Of a DNA stretch of 64,000 nt, positions 25,405 to 34,119 are shown one piece after another. The stretch comes from Thiomicrorhabdus sp963677355. GTDB taxonomy: Bacteria; Pseudomonadota; Gammaproteobacteria; Thiomicrospirales; Thiomicrospiraceae. The translations under genes were made by a program, and so were the position numbers. Position 1 is the stretch's first letter. Each line of letters begins with the position of its first letter. The notes under the pieces are model-generated. The model was given only the letters and a program-made list of their open reading frames with translations, ran no database searches and was not told where the DNA came from. The stretch lies in NCBI GenBank assembly GCA_963677355.2, contig CAXXXQ010000002.1:992001-1056000 (forward strand), given 5' to 3'.

Positions 25405-26352
25405 ATGGCCACAAAGCATTGCAAACTTCTCATTTTAGGTTCTGGTCCGGCAGGATATACAGCGGCTGTTTACGCGGCACGTGCAAACTTGGAACCGGTT
25501 ATGGTTACCGGAATGCAACAAGGTGGGCAATTAACAACCACAACGGAAGTGGACAACTGGCCGGGTGACCCGGAAGGTTTGACCGGACCGGACTTAATGG
25601 TTCGCATGCAGAAGCACGCAGAGCGCTTTGGAACAGAGATCATCTTTGATCACATTCATACCGCAGAACTGACAGAAAAGCCGTTCAAATTGGTGGGCGA
25701 TTCAAGTGAATACACTTGTGATGCTTTAATCATCGCTACAGGAGCTTCCGCTCGTTATTTAGGACTTGATTCCGAAGAAGCTTTCAAAGGGAAAGGGGTT
25801 TCGGCTTGTGCGACTTGCGACGGTTTCTTCTATCGTAATCAGAAAGTGGCGGTAATCGGTGGTGGTAACACCGCGGTTGAGGAAGCTTTGTATCTTTCCA
25901 ATATTGCGGCTGAAGTGACCATTGTGCATCGTCGCGACCAGTTCTCTTCCGAAAAAATCTTGGCTAAACACATTCAAGAAAAAGCGGAAAACGGCAATAT
26001 CAATATTGAATTTAATATGACGCTTGATGAAGTACTGGGTGACAATATGGGTGTGACCGGACTACGCTTGAAGAGTACCGAGACCGGCGAAACCAAAGAG
26101 ATCGATGTTGCCGGTGTGTTCATCGCTATCGGTCATACGCCGAATACCGGTATCTTTGACGGTCAGTTGGAAATGGAAAACGGCTACCTAAAAGTCCAAA
26201 GCGGTTTACAAGGTAATGCAACCCAAACCTCTATCCCGGGCGTATTCGCCGCCGGAGATGTCATGGATCAGCACTACAAACAAGCGATCACTTCAGCGGG
26301 TGCTGGCTGCATGGCCGCTCTAGATGCCGAAAAATATCTAGACAATTTATAA
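25405..26352 (+). CDS. trxB: Thioredoxin-disulfide reductase
   Basis: A 315-residue low-Mr thioredoxin reductase. FAD-binding GSGPAG is at residues 13-18, the redox-active CATC at 135-138 (SACATCDGFFYR), the NADPH-binding GGGNTA follows, and the C-terminal GVFAAGDVMD contacts FAD. It reduces thioredoxin with NADPH in the cytoplasm. An AAAGGAA ribosome site precedes the ATG. It is divergent from ftsK, as in several gammaproteobacteria, and followed 87 nt later by a periplasmic isomerase gene. Confidence 0.96.
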   Translation: MATKHCKLLILGSGPAGYTAAVYAARANLEPVMVTGMQQGGQLTTTTEVDNWPGDPEGLTGPDLMVRMQKHAERFGTEIIFDHIHTAELTEKPFKLVGDSSEYTCDALIIATGASARYLGLDSEEAFKGKGVSACATCDGFFYRNQKVAVIGGGNTAVEEALYLSNIAAEVTIVHRRDQFSSEKILAKHIQEKAENGNINIEFNMTLDEVLGDNMGVTGLRLKSTETGETKEIDVAGVFIAIGHTPNTGIFDGQLEMENGYLKVQSGLQGNATQTSIPGVFAAGDVMDQHYKQAITSAGAGCMAALDAEKYLDNL

Positions 26353-26439
26353 TCCTTTCTACCTTATATCAAGCCGGTGTTTCTATAGCACCGGTACACA
26401 GTACCCCTCAAAACCCTTTAACTGAAAAAAGGCTTACAA

Positions 26440-27129
26440 ATGAAAAAAGCTATGATTCTCTCAATTGGTCTACTGACTTCAGTAAATGCATTCGCTAACG
26501 ATGCATTGAAAACCGTAGAGCAAAAAGCCAGCTACACGCTTGCCAGCGACCTAGCCAAAAACTTTAAAGAACAAGGTCTTGAAATTGACACCAAAGCCTT
26601 CATGCTTGGTTTGGAAGATGCGATCAACAACCGCCCTTCAAAACTGACTGACGCCGAGATGATGGAAGCCATTACCGCCGTCAAAAAGAAGATGATGGAA
26701 AAACAACTCGCTGACCGTAAAATTCAAGGCGAAGCCAACAAAAAAGAAGGCCAAGCATTCTTGGCCGAGAATGCTAAAAAATCCGGAGTCAAAACACTGG
26801 ATAACGGCATTCAATATGAAGTGATCAAATCCGGTAAAGGCAATTCCCCGACAGAGAACGACGTTATCTTCGCTCATTATGAAGGCAAATTGATCGACGG
26901 CACCGTCTTTGACAGTTCATACCAGCGTGGCGCACCGCTTAAATTCCAAATGAACAATGTCATTAAAGGTTGGGGCGAAATACTGAAAATTATGAAACCG
27001 GGTGACAAATGGAAAGTAGTGATTCCATCAGATTTGGCTTATGGCGATAAAGGTGCGGGTGAACGTATCGGGCCGAATAAAACGCTTATTTTCACCATTG
27101 AACTGATCCAGTTCGATAAAGCGGAATAA
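26440..27129 (+). CDS. Periplasmic FKBP-type peptidyl-prolyl isomerase (Mip/FkpA-like)
   Basis: A 229-residue Mip/FkpA-type isomerase. A Sec signal peptide covers about residues 1-19 (cut after NAFA). The N-terminal helical dimerisation part (residues 25-110) resembles FKBP_N, and the C-terminal FKBP domain (about 120-225) carries YEGKLIDGTVFDSS, VIKGWGEILKIMKPGDKW and IPSDLAYGDKGAG, the conserved catalytic pocket. It assists folding of secreted proteins. It may be co-expressed with trxB, though a small CCGGTG/CACCGG hairpin lies in the gap. Confidence 0.92.
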   Translation: MKKAMILSIGLLTSVNAFANDALKTVEQKASYTLASDLAKNFKEQGLEIDTKAFMLGLEDAINNRPSKLTDAEMMEAITAVKKKMMEKQLADRKIQGEANKKEGQAFLAENAKKSGVKTLDNGIQYEVIKSGKGNSPTENDVIFAHYEGKLIDGTVFDSSYQRGAPLKFQMNNVIKGWGEILKIMKPGDKWKVVIPSDLAYGDKGAGERIGPNKTLIFTIELIQFDKAE

Positions 27130-27144
27130 CACCCTATCCTATCT

Positions 27145-27204
27145 GCCTTGTTATTTTTTTCAAGGCAAAAAAAACCCCAGCAAAGCAAGCTTGACTGGGG
27201 GGTT
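27145..27204. terminator. Double hairpin after the isomerase gene
   Basis: GCCTTG-N10-CAAGGC (27145-27166) has a T-rich loop; next to it AACCCCAG (27173-27180) pairs with CTGGGGGGTT (27195-27204). On the minus strand the second hairpin is followed by eight T, so it is a good terminator for leftward transcripts; rightward termination is weaker. Confidence 0.65.
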
Positions 27205-27217
27205 CCATATAATATTT

Positions 27218-27288
27218 GGGAACAATCTTAGCTCTTTAGAGGAGTGTTGTAATGAAACAACGGTTGCCATATTAATCTAAGATTTCCC
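27218..27288. repeat. Inverted repeat enclosing a seven-codon frame with a strong ribosome site
   Basis: GGGA and AATCTTAG (27218-27231) pair with CTAAGATT and TCCC (27277-27288), giving a 12-bp interrupted stem. Inside is a small GTTG/CAAC hairpin (27246-27261) and the frame ATG at 27252 to TAA at 27275 (MKQRLPY), with AGAGGAG seven bases before the ATG. It lies in a 318-nt gene-free gap (27130-27447); apart from this and the double hairpin I see nothing in that gap. A structured RNA or leader-peptide device is possible, but no regulated gene follows on that strand before 27853. Confidence 0.4.
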
Positions 27289-27447
27289 TTATATCAACAT
27301 TTTCTAATATAAAAAAGTATGACGATATTTTGAATTTCTTGAGACTAAATTCACCATTATAAAACATAGGATTGCACACACCTTAGATCATAAAATGTAA
27401 TTTTTTTACTTTTCAATAACTTACATCATCCAGTAAGCACAACCTGA

Positions 27448-27774
27448 TTAATACTCATCAAGATTGACGGTTTGCAAAACGTCAAAAGCGGGTTCTTCAT
27501 AAGGATGACTCTCTTTTAATGCCGCCACCACTTTATTCACTTTTTTCGACTCACAGACCATTTCTACCCGATACTCTTCAAGTGTTTCCAATTCATTGAC
27601 CTGACCGATATAAGCGTTACTACCCGGCAAGGCTCTAAACTGGCCCGTTCCTTTTACTTGCCAAGCACAACATTCATAATTGCCGATATGACCTGCACCG
27701 GCTGCAAACATGGCGGTTTTAACCTGATCTAAATGACTTTCAGGGACATAAAAGGTGATTTTGAATAAGCTCAT
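27448..27774 (-). CDS. NIF3/YqfO-insert-like CutA-fold protein
   Basis: A 108-residue protein resembling the PII/CutA-like domain inserted in NIF3/YqfO proteins, here free-standing. It shows LFKITFYVPESHLDQVKTAMFAAGAGHIGNYECCAWQ at the start and SHPYEEPAFDVL at the end, the family motif. Relatives are annotated as NGG1p-interacting factor 3; biochemical role unknown, and metal binding through the Cys pair or His residues is only a possibility. I chose the ATG at 27774 rather than the upstream TTG at 27798, because MSLFKITFYVP is the family start. Confidence 0.82.
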   Translation of the reverse strand: MSLFKITFYVPESHLDQVKTAMFAAGAGHIGNYECCAWQVKGTGQFRALPGSNAYIGQVNELETLEEYRVEMVCESKKVNKVVAALKESHPYEEPAFDVLQTVNLDEY

Positions 27775-27852
27775 GGACAAAAAGGTCTCCCAACTCAAAT
27801 AAATTCAATACAATAAGGCGCATCAACTCACACAAGCTTTAAGGATAAAACG

Positions 27853-28122
27853 ATGCGTTTGATGTTAATGACTTATGCCGTTATTTTAATACTTGGTATT
27901 GCCGCTATGCTAACGGATATCCACTACCTAGCAAATATTGCCGGCTTTATTTCCGCGGTCGGATTTTTATTGGTTTTCTTTAAAGATCGTCCTGACGACG
28001 AAAGCGAGTATGACAAGAAAAAACGTAAATACTGGTATATCGTGTTTGCCACCGGTATTTTCTTCAGTATTGTTTTCGGAAGTTTCTGGAACAATCACAT
28101 GGGAAATATGGAAATTAAATAA
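27853..28122 (+). CDS. Small membrane protein, unknown function
   Basis: An 89-residue protein with hydrophobic segments near residues 4-20, 24-43 and 61-77, separated by a charged loop (DRPDDESEYDKKKRK). No family is recognised. An AAGGAT site precedes the ATG and a strong terminator follows, so it is a one-gene unit divergent from the NIF3-like gene. Likely a real gene because of its ribosome site, composition and terminator. Confidence 0.65.
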   Translation: MRLMLMTYAVILILGIAAMLTDIHYLANIAGFISAVGFLLVFFKDRPDDESEYDKKKRKYWYIVFATGIFFSIVFGSFWNNHMGNMEIK

Positions 28123-28164
28123 GTATATTATTCCGACAAGTTCTCTTGTAACCATCCAATAACA

Positions 28165-28201
28165 AAAAAGCCTCGTATAGAAACTCTATACGAGGCTTTT
28201 T
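28165..28201. terminator. Bidirectional terminator
   Basis: AAAAAGCCTCGTATAG and CTATACGAGGCTTTTT form a perfect 16-bp stem with a five-base loop. It separates the small membrane protein gene from the convergent MCP gene and can serve both. Confidence 0.9.
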
Positions 28202-28219
28202 AAATTCTAGGTTGCAATA

Positions 28220-29485
28220 TCAGAAAAGCTCAATCTCTCCTTCGTCCATCGATTCGGTATTGACTCGATTCATTCGTCTCTCTTCGATTTCCTGACGCTT
28301 CTGATGAATGCGTTGACGTAAACTTTCTACACGCTCTTTATACTCTTGTTCCGATTGCGCCGGATTTTGCTGGTTTTCAATTAAGAAATTATCCACATCG
28401 GTTGTAAAAGCATTCAGATTTTGCAGATGATTCATCACCTGCTCGACCAGTTGGCGGACAATATCTTCAAACTGCAGTGAGCGAACCGCATTGGAAACGC
28501 TGACTTCGATCTCGGAAATCATGCCGGAAACATCACCCAGCTTAGAGGATATCCCGTCATTCATCTCTTCCAGATCACTCAGCATGCCGCCCACTTTATT
28601 CTGTGAAGAGCGAGCATGCTCCATATCTTTGTTCGCCGTCTCACTAACAATTTTGCGAACTTGGTCAACGGTAACGCGAGCCTGTTCCGCTTGCTTACGA
28701 ATCTGCTCGTTCAAAACATTCGAATTCAAAGACAACTTACGAACTTCGTCGGCAACCACGGCAAACCCACGACCCGCTTCACCCGCTCTAGCCGCTTCAA
28801 TGGCCGCATTCAAGGCCAATAAATTGGTTTGGTCGGCAATGCCTTTAACATCTTCCAACAGGTGGAAAATCGATTCAATCTGCCCGACCATGTCATCAAT
28901 TTTTGCCACCGTCTGAGTACTGCGTTCACTGCCGTGAATAATCAAATCAATCAAATATTGCAGCACTTCTTTGATCTCCGCTGAGAACTTCTCAATACTC
29001 ATCTCTTCAGAAGTGCCATCGCCACCGCCAAGGTTATCAATCAAAGAGAGTACTAGCTCATATTCAGCCTGCGTCTGTTCGTGTAAACCTGAAAAACTGG
29101 CGTTCAAAGTATCGATCGCCTCGGAAACCAACGTTTTAACCTGATCCAATTCACTAGCAACTACGCCGACTTCGTTATTCACAACCTGATCCATGTCCTG
29201 CATGATGGATTGCAGAGCTTCGTCAGCCGTCTTGATCTGCAACATCGCCGCTTTGTATTGTTCAAGAGTGCTTTTCGGCATCACTTCAGCCACAGGTTTG
29301 GCAACCTCGATCGGCATCGCCTCCGCTTCCGTATTTGGGGCAACTTTTGCCGCTAGTAATGTCCAGACCACAGATACCAGCACAAGCATGATGATCGAGA
29401 TGTATGGTATTTCTAAAAAACCAAGAATAATGCCCAAAAAAGTGAGCAACCAAGCTGGCCAGTATGTCTTTAGGACATCAAGCAT
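28220..29485 (-). CDS. Methyl-accepting chemotaxis protein with membrane hairpin, no periplasmic sensor
   Basis: A 421-residue MCP. Two closely spaced hydrophobic segments (about 10-25 and 28-46) form a membrane hairpin with almost no external loop, and there is no HAMP domain. Coiled-coil cytoplasmic helices follow, with the signalling tip QTNLLALNAAIEAARAGEAGRGFAVVADEVR (near 218-250). It should couple to CheW/CheA, sensing something inside the cell or in the membrane. A sigma-54 type promoter lies about 80 nt upstream, and a terminator lies on each side of the unit. Confidence 0.9.
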   Translation of the reverse strand: MLDVLKTYWPAWLLTFLGIILGFLEIPYISIIMLVLVSVVWTLLAAKVAPNTEAEAMPIEVAKPVAEVMPKSTLEQYKAAMLQIKTADEALQSIMQDMDQVVNNEVGVVASELDQVKTLVSEAIDTLNASFSGLHEQTQAEYELVLSLIDNLGGGDGTSEEMSIEKFSAEIKEVLQYLIDLIIHGSERSTQTVAKIDDMVGQIESIFHLLEDVKGIADQTNLLALNAAIEAARAGEAGRGFAVVADEVRKLSLNSNVLNEQIRKQAEQARVTVDQVRKIVSETANKDMEHARSSQNKVGGMLSDLEEMNDGISSKLGDVSGMISEIEVSVSNAVRSLQFEDIVRQLVEQVMNHLQNLNAFTTDVDNFLIENQQNPAQSEQEYKERVESLRQRIHQKRQEIEERRMNRVNTESMDEGEIELF

Positions 29486-29566
29486 GACATTCTTCCTTAA
29501 CTTATAAACAACGAACTAAATCGTATTTAAAACCGTATTTAGAACTTAAATAATTAACCGAAACGT

Positions 29567-29583
29567 AGCAGTTAATATGCCAA
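29567..29583 (-). promoter_or_regulatory. Sigma-54 promoter of the MCP gene
   Basis: Minus strand TTGGCAT-ATTAA-CTGCT; GG and GC are 10 nt apart. The predicted start is about 70 nt before the MCP ATG. Confidence 0.65.
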
Positions 29584-29620
29584 GCTAAAGCGCTATACGG
29601 CTGATTTAGGGTAGAAAACA

Positions 29621-29657
29621 AAAACCCTATGAAAAAGCAGAATCTTCATAGGGCTTT
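29621..29657 (-). terminator. Terminator of cheB
   Basis: CCCTATGAA (29625-29633) pairs with TTCATAGGG (29645-29653). On the minus strand a T-rich tail follows, ending the cheB transcript 34 nt after its stop codon. Confidence 0.8.
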
Positions 29658-29686
29658 TGACGTAAACAAATGAAGCCGAGCGAATT

Positions 29687-30817
29687 TTATCGACCGGCTA
29701 AACTGAGAATTTTTTCGGCAATTTTTTCTAATGCTAGTACGTCGTCCGCCGCACCAAGCTTGACTGCCTCTCCCGGCATCCCCCAAACAACACTGGTTTT
29801 TTCATCCTGTGCAACGGTCGGCACGCCGATTTCCTGAAGCTCTTTCATGCCCGCAGCGCCGTCAGCCCCCATTCCGGTCAACAATACCCCGATTGCATTC
29901 GGGCCGACATTCTGCACTACACTACGGAACATGACATCAACCGATGGTTTGTGGCGGTTCACCGGCTCCCCATCGTTTAAACGACAGATATATCGAGCGC
30001 CGTCTCGAGCAACCAATAAATGTTTATCTCCGGGTGCGATATAAACATGCCCGGGTAAAATTTGCTGTCCGTCTTCCGCCTGCATCACGGTCATTTCGGA
30101 AATAGTGTCCATTCTAGCGGCAAACGGGCCGCTAAAAGCCGCCGGTATATGCTGGGTAATCACCATTCCCGGCGTGCTTGCCGGCAAACGAATCAAGACT
30201 TCTTTTATCGCTTCGGTTCCGCCGGTTGAGGCTCCCAAGGCAATGATCTTATCGGTTGTTTTAAAGTGACGATTATTGAATCCCGTCTTTGGAAGCACGC
30301 TATCCACCAGTTTCTTTTCCGTTGCTGCCGGATTGGCCGAAAAAGAAGCTACTGCCGGTTTCTTCTCTTTATTCGCCACATAACGCTGATACTGGCGCTC
30401 TAACATGGTTCTGCTGACACGAGCCGCATTTTTGACTTTGGAACAAATTTCCAGCGTGTAATCTTCAAAAGTATGCACCAAATCGATTTTAGGCTTGGTG
30501 ACAAAATCGACGGCACCTAAGTCTAGGGCTTCAAAAGTAACGTCCGCGCCTTTTTCGGTCAGGGTCGAAACCATCACAACCGGCAATGGGTGCAAGCGCA
30601 TCAAATTTTTTAGAAAGGTCACGCCGTCCATTTTCGGCATTTCGACATCAAGCGTCAGTACATCAGGATGAAGTTGTTTAATTTTTTCACGTGCATCGTA
30701 AGGATCATGTGCCGTCCCCACTACTTGAATCCCCGGATCGGATGACAGCATCTCCTGCAACATCTTTCTCACTAGAGCCGAATCATCCACAATTAGAACT
30801 TTAACAAGTGAATTCAC
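29687..30817 (-). CDS. cheB: Chemotaxis response regulator protein-glutamate methylesterase CheB
   Basis: A 376-residue CheB. The receiver domain has phospho-acceptor Asp57 in LTLDVEMPKMDG; the linker spans about 145-185; the methylesterase domain carries the catalytic triad in GASTGG (Ser), TQHIPAAF (His) and GMGADGAAGM (Asp). It removes methyl groups (and deamidates Gln) from MCPs to reset adaptation. cheR lies upstream on the same strand, so the opposing methylation enzymes form a pair away from the cheA group. Confidence 0.96.
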   Translation of the reverse strand: MNSLVKVLIVDDSALVRKMLQEMLSSDPGIQVVGTAHDPYDAREKIKQLHPDVLTLDVEMPKMDGVTFLKNLMRLHPLPVVMVSTLTEKGADVTFEALDLGAVDFVTKPKIDLVHTFEDYTLEICSKVKNAARVSRTMLERQYQRYVANKEKKPAVASFSANPAATEKKLVDSVLPKTGFNNRHFKTTDKIIALGASTGGTEAIKEVLIRLPASTPGMVITQHIPAAFSGPFAARMDTISEMTVMQAEDGQQILPGHVYIAPGDKHLLVARDGARYICRLNDGEPVNRHKPSVDVMFRSVVQNVGPNAIGVLLTGMGADGAAGMKELQEIGVPTVAQDEKTSVVWGMPGEAVKLGAADDVLALEKIAEKILSLAGR

Positions 30818-30949
30818 AAGTATCCTTTTTGATTTTGTTATTTTGTGTTTATCGGTTTGATTTTAAATCAAGATGGGCTGAGTATGAAGCTTAACCACAA
30901 TATTAATATGCAATATTTGACTTACGGATTGTCAGCGCCGTTCAGATAT

Positions 30950-31798
30950 CTAATTCAACTTCTTATAAATGGTCTGCCCTAATAATTCGAACCTGTCGCA
31001 TACCTTATAGAGAGACTCGGAATGTCCGATAAACAGGTGCCCGCCATCGGGTAGTAAATCTGCATAACGATTGAATAACTTTGATTGGGTCGGTTTATCA
31101 AAATAAATCACCACATTGCGGCAGAAAATCGCATCGATACCACCATTGAACGGCCAAGTATCCATTAAATTCAATTGACCGAACTCAATAATATTCTGTA
31201 ATTCCGGTTTGACCTTGGCAAAGCCCTCTTGAGAGCCCGTTCCTTTAAAAAACCAGCGTTTTTTTCGCTCTTCACTCACCCCTTTCAGCCTATCCAGAGG
31301 ATAAACACCTTGCCTGCCGGTATTGACCACATTGGTATCCAGATCGGTTGCAATCACTTTTGCATCCCAACCGGCCGGTACGGTTTCCTTAAGTACCGTG
31401 GCGATCGAATAAGGTTCTTCTCCGGTTGAACAACCGGCAGACCAGATACGAATCTTGCGTGAGGCCGCATTTTTTTCCAACAGATGCGGAATCACGGTAT
31501 TGGCTAAATATTCGAAATGATGGTTTTCCCGAAAGAAAAAGGTCAGATTAGTGGTGATAGCATTAATCAGATGGACAAATTCCTCTTCACCCTTGGACTC
31601 CACATAATTTAGATAATCGGAAAAACTTTGCATGTCCAAAAAACGGATACGCTTGGAAAGCCTGTTATACACCAGATTCTTTTTGGAATCATTCAGATCG
31701 ATACCGGCAAAATCGTAGACTATTTTTTGGACTCTCTGAAAGTCTTTATCGCTAAAATCAAACTCACGTGCTGTTTCCGTCACAATTTGCATCTCCAC
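30950..31798 (-). CDS. cheR: Chemotaxis protein methyltransferase CheR
   Basis: A 282-residue CheR. An N-terminal helical domain (about 12-85) is followed by the SAM-binding domain with RIWSAGCSTGEEPYSIA and the FCRNVVIYF motif near the C-terminus. It methylates glutamates on MCP signalling helices. The start is uncertain: a GTG at 31798 or the ATG at 31792. It is divergent from the FliK-C-like gene across 170 nt in which I could not identify a clear flagellar promoter. Confidence 0.95.
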   Translation of the reverse strand: MEMQIVTETAREFDFSDKDFQRVQKIVYDFAGIDLNDSKKNLVYNRLSKRIRFLDMQSFSDYLNYVESKGEEEFVHLINAITTNLTFFFRENHHFEYLANTVIPHLLEKNAASRKIRIWSAGCSTGEEPYSIATVLKETVPAGWDAKVIATDLDTNVVNTGRQGVYPLDRLKGVSEERKKRWFFKGTGSQEGFAKVKPELQNIIEFGQLNLMDTWPFNGGIDAIFCRNVVIYFDKPTQSKLFNRYADLLPDGGHLFIGHSESLYKVCDRFELLGQTIYKKLN

Positions 31799-31968
31799 TG
31801 CTTGAGAAAAAACTCATAACCAAGTCAATTAGCTTAAATAGAACTTTTAGGTTAAATTAAGAGCTATCCTAATACCCAAGCATTTCAATCGAGCTAAATA
31901 CAATCACCTAAACACATTCTAGATATCATGATGATATTTAGGCCATTTTAAAAGGTTTTGTCCAAAAT

Positions 31969-33018
31969 ATGGTATTGATACCCGGTCATTTAAACCCTTC
32001 CTTAACGTTAAACAGTCTTCCCTCGGCAAAGGGAAATACCCTGTTTAATGTAGGTCAAATTCTTACAGCAAATATCCAGCCAATTAAAAGCGATCAGGTC
32101 AAATTAACAATCGGCAATCAAAGCTTTATTGCTAATACCAAACAGCCTATTACCGAAAACGGTACCGTACAAATCAAGGTCAAACAGACCAGTCCCGAAA
32201 TACAACTCAGCATCATTAAAAATGAAATCCCGGCAGGTAAAGGCCAAGCCAACCAAGCAATCATTCAAGCTGCCTATCGGCAATTTATGCCCTCTCAAGC
32301 ACCGCTTTCTCAGACATTTCAACAAATTAACCTTTTGCAATCTTTGCCGCCTGCACTGCAAACACCGATACAGGGTTTACTCAATCAAATCGGCAAACAG
32401 GATACCAGTCTGGACGGCAAAGCTCTCAAAGAACGTTTTCTGAACAGCGGACTATTTTTGGAATCAAAATTAAAAAGCGCAACGGAAACGGGTGACAAGC
32501 CCAATCTGAAGAATGACGTAAAAGCTCAATTACTGCAACTCCAACAACAAGTAAACCAATCACTTTCGACTACGCCAAGTTCAGCTCTGAGCAAACTGTC
32601 GCAACTACTCAATCAAGCATTAAGTCGAATTACCGTACAGCAAATCCAGCTCTACGAAAATCCCAACATCACCCCTCTGCTTTTGCCGATGGATAAACAC
32701 CCTAAAGTCGAAGAAGACCACATAGAAATACATAAAAGGCAGAACGACAACGAGACCTCTTGGGAGGTTTACATCGACCTATCCTTACCGGACGGACAAT
32801 TTTCCAGCAAGTTGAAATTAACCGAATCAAACCAGCTTAGCTGCTATATTTGGTGCGAAACCGAAACACTTAAAAACACGATCGAACAAAAAGTGGAGCA
32901 TCTGAAAGCATTATTACAAAGACAAGATTTTGAGCGTTTGAATATTCAGATGATTCCCTACCGCCCGACACGAGACCAACAGGCCGTGACCGTCGCCTTG
33001 ATTGACATCAAAGTTTAA
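31969..33018 (+). CDS. FliK C-terminal-domain-like protein
   Basis: A 349-residue protein, Gln/Ser/Lys-rich in its centre, whose C-terminal ~110 residues (WEVYIDLSLPDGQFSSKLKLTE... LKALLQRQDFERLNIQMIPYRP) look like the flagellar hook-length control (Flg_hook) domain. The N-terminal half has a beta-rich segment (VGQILTANIQPIKSDQVKLTIG). The true hook-length protein FliK is encoded separately at 52000-53829, so this is a second, divergent member of unknown role, perhaps a regulator of export. It lies just before a sigma-54 promoter and the plus-strand cheW group. Confidence 0.75.
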   Translation: MVLIPGHLNPSLTLNSLPSAKGNTLFNVGQILTANIQPIKSDQVKLTIGNQSFIANTKQPITENGTVQIKVKQTSPEIQLSIIKNEIPAGKGQANQAIIQAAYRQFMPSQAPLSQTFQQINLLQSLPPALQTPIQGLLNQIGKQDTSLDGKALKERFLNSGLFLESKLKSATETGDKPNLKNDVKAQLLQLQQQVNQSLSTTPSSALSKLSQLLNQALSRITVQQIQLYENPNITPLLLPMDKHPKVEEDHIEIHKRQNDNETSWEVYIDLSLPDGQFSSKLKLTESNQLSCYIWCETETLKNTIEQKVEHLKALLQRQDFERLNIQMIPYRPTRDQQAVTVALIDIKV

Positions 33019-33040
33019 TTTCCCTCAATTCAACGAAAAC

Positions 33041-33056
33041 TGGCAATATAATTGCT
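33041..33056 (+). promoter_or_regulatory. Sigma-54 promoter of the plus-strand cheW group
   Basis: TGGCAA-TATAA-TTGCT with GG and GC 10 nt apart. The predicted start near 33067 lies about 74 nt before the cheW ATG. Confidence 0.7.
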
Positions 33057-33140
33057 TAACTTTCGCAAACATCATTTCGTTAATAAATTTACTCAACCTC
33101 TAAATATCGACAAGATATGAGCTAAAGAGAGACAGTCATC

Positions 33141-33665
33141 ATGGAAAAAGATTTGGACACCATTCAAGATCAGATTGAACAGAGCGATGCCGCTGACGAT
33201 CAAATTCTCAGTTTTGTTCTAGGTGGAGAAGAGTATGGTGTCGATATTCTTCGTGTACAGGAAATCAAAGGTTGGGAAACCACAACGGCGATTCCTAATT
33301 CTCCCAAGTATGTCATGGGCGTGATTAACCTTCGCGGTTCAGTCGTACCCATTGTAGACTTGAGAGTGCGCTTTTCATTGGAAAATGTGACCTACAACGA
33401 TTCTACCGTTGTAATCATTGTCAGAGCGCAGGATGAAAACGGTTCACAGAAGATTATCGGCTTGGTCGTCGACGGGGTTTCCGACGTCTATTCAATGAAT
33501 AGAGCCGAGCTGCAATCGGCTCCCAATATGTCAGGCACAATCAATACCGATTATGTAAACGGATTGGCGACAGTAAGCGACAAAATGGTCATTGTTTTGC
33601 ATGTGGATCAGCTCATCAATGACGGCATTTTGGCGTCTATCAAAAAAGCCTTAAATATCGAATAA
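33141..33665 (+). CDS. cheW: Chemotaxis coupling protein CheW (copy 1)
   Basis: A 174-residue CheW, the SH3-like adaptor joining MCPs to CheA. It has QILSFVLGGEEYGVDILRVQEI, the conserved VMGVINLRGSVVPIVDLR and GLVVDGVSDV. An acidic N-terminal extension of about 20 residues precedes the domain. It is first in a plus-strand group with a CheY-like regulator and a STAS protein; a second CheW is encoded after cheA on the minus strand, so two coupling proteins share one CheA. Confidence 0.94.
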   Translation: MEKDLDTIQDQIEQSDAADDQILSFVLGGEEYGVDILRVQEIKGWETTTAIPNSPKYVMGVINLRGSVVPIVDLRVRFSLENVTYNDSTVVIIVRAQDENGSQKIIGLVVDGVSDVYSMNRAELQSAPNMSGTINTDYVNGLATVSDKMVIVLHVDQLINDGILASIKKALNIE

Positions 33666-33734
33666 CCCTCTGTATAATGGCTGTAGTTTATAACGATTGA
33701 ATAAAAAATTAACATATTAAGTGAGAGTATCGAA

Positions 33735-34094
33735 ATGTCGAAAATCTTAGCTGTTGATGACTCAAAATCAATGAGACAAATGGTAAGCATGTCCTTAAAA
33801 TCAGCGGGACATGATGTAACAGAAGCTGAAGATGGTGTAATTGCTTTGGATATTGCCAAGCAAAACCAGTTTGACTTGATTGTTACAGATATCAACATGC
33901 CAAACATGAACGGCATAGAGCTAATTACCGCTCTACGCGCTTTACCGAATTACAAATTCACTCCGATTCTATGTTTGACCACAGAATCTTCCGGAGACAT
34001 GAAAACCAAAGGTAAAGAAGCAGGTGCAACAGGTTGGATTGTGAAGCCTTTCAGCCCGGAAAAACTACTATCGGTTATCAATCGCGTATTGTAA
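33735..34094 (+). CDS. Single-domain response regulator (CheY-like)
   Basis: A 119-residue receiver-only protein. The acidic pair DD (8-9), phospho-acceptor Asp52 in VTDINMPNMNG, the Thr in CLTTESS and the Lys in VKPFS are intact, so it should be phosphorylated. It is not the motor-binding CheY by context (that lies beside fliA); together with the following STAS gene it may be a phosphate sink or part of a partner-switch. A TATAAT lies in the gap before it, so a secondary promoter is possible. Confidence 0.9.
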   Translation: MSKILAVDDSKSMRQMVSMSLKSAGHDVTEAEDGVIALDIAKQNQFDLIVTDINMPNMNGIELITALRALPNYKFTPILCLTTESSGDMKTKGKEAGATGWIVKPFSPEKLLSVINRVL

Positions 34095-34119
34095 GCCCTG
34101 ATTTTTGTGAGGTATTAAA

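Noticed and set aside
30845..30875. ACCGATAA on the minus strand before cheB, like a sigma-28 -10 box
   Set aside because: No TAAA-type -35 box at the right distance; one box alone is not sufficient.
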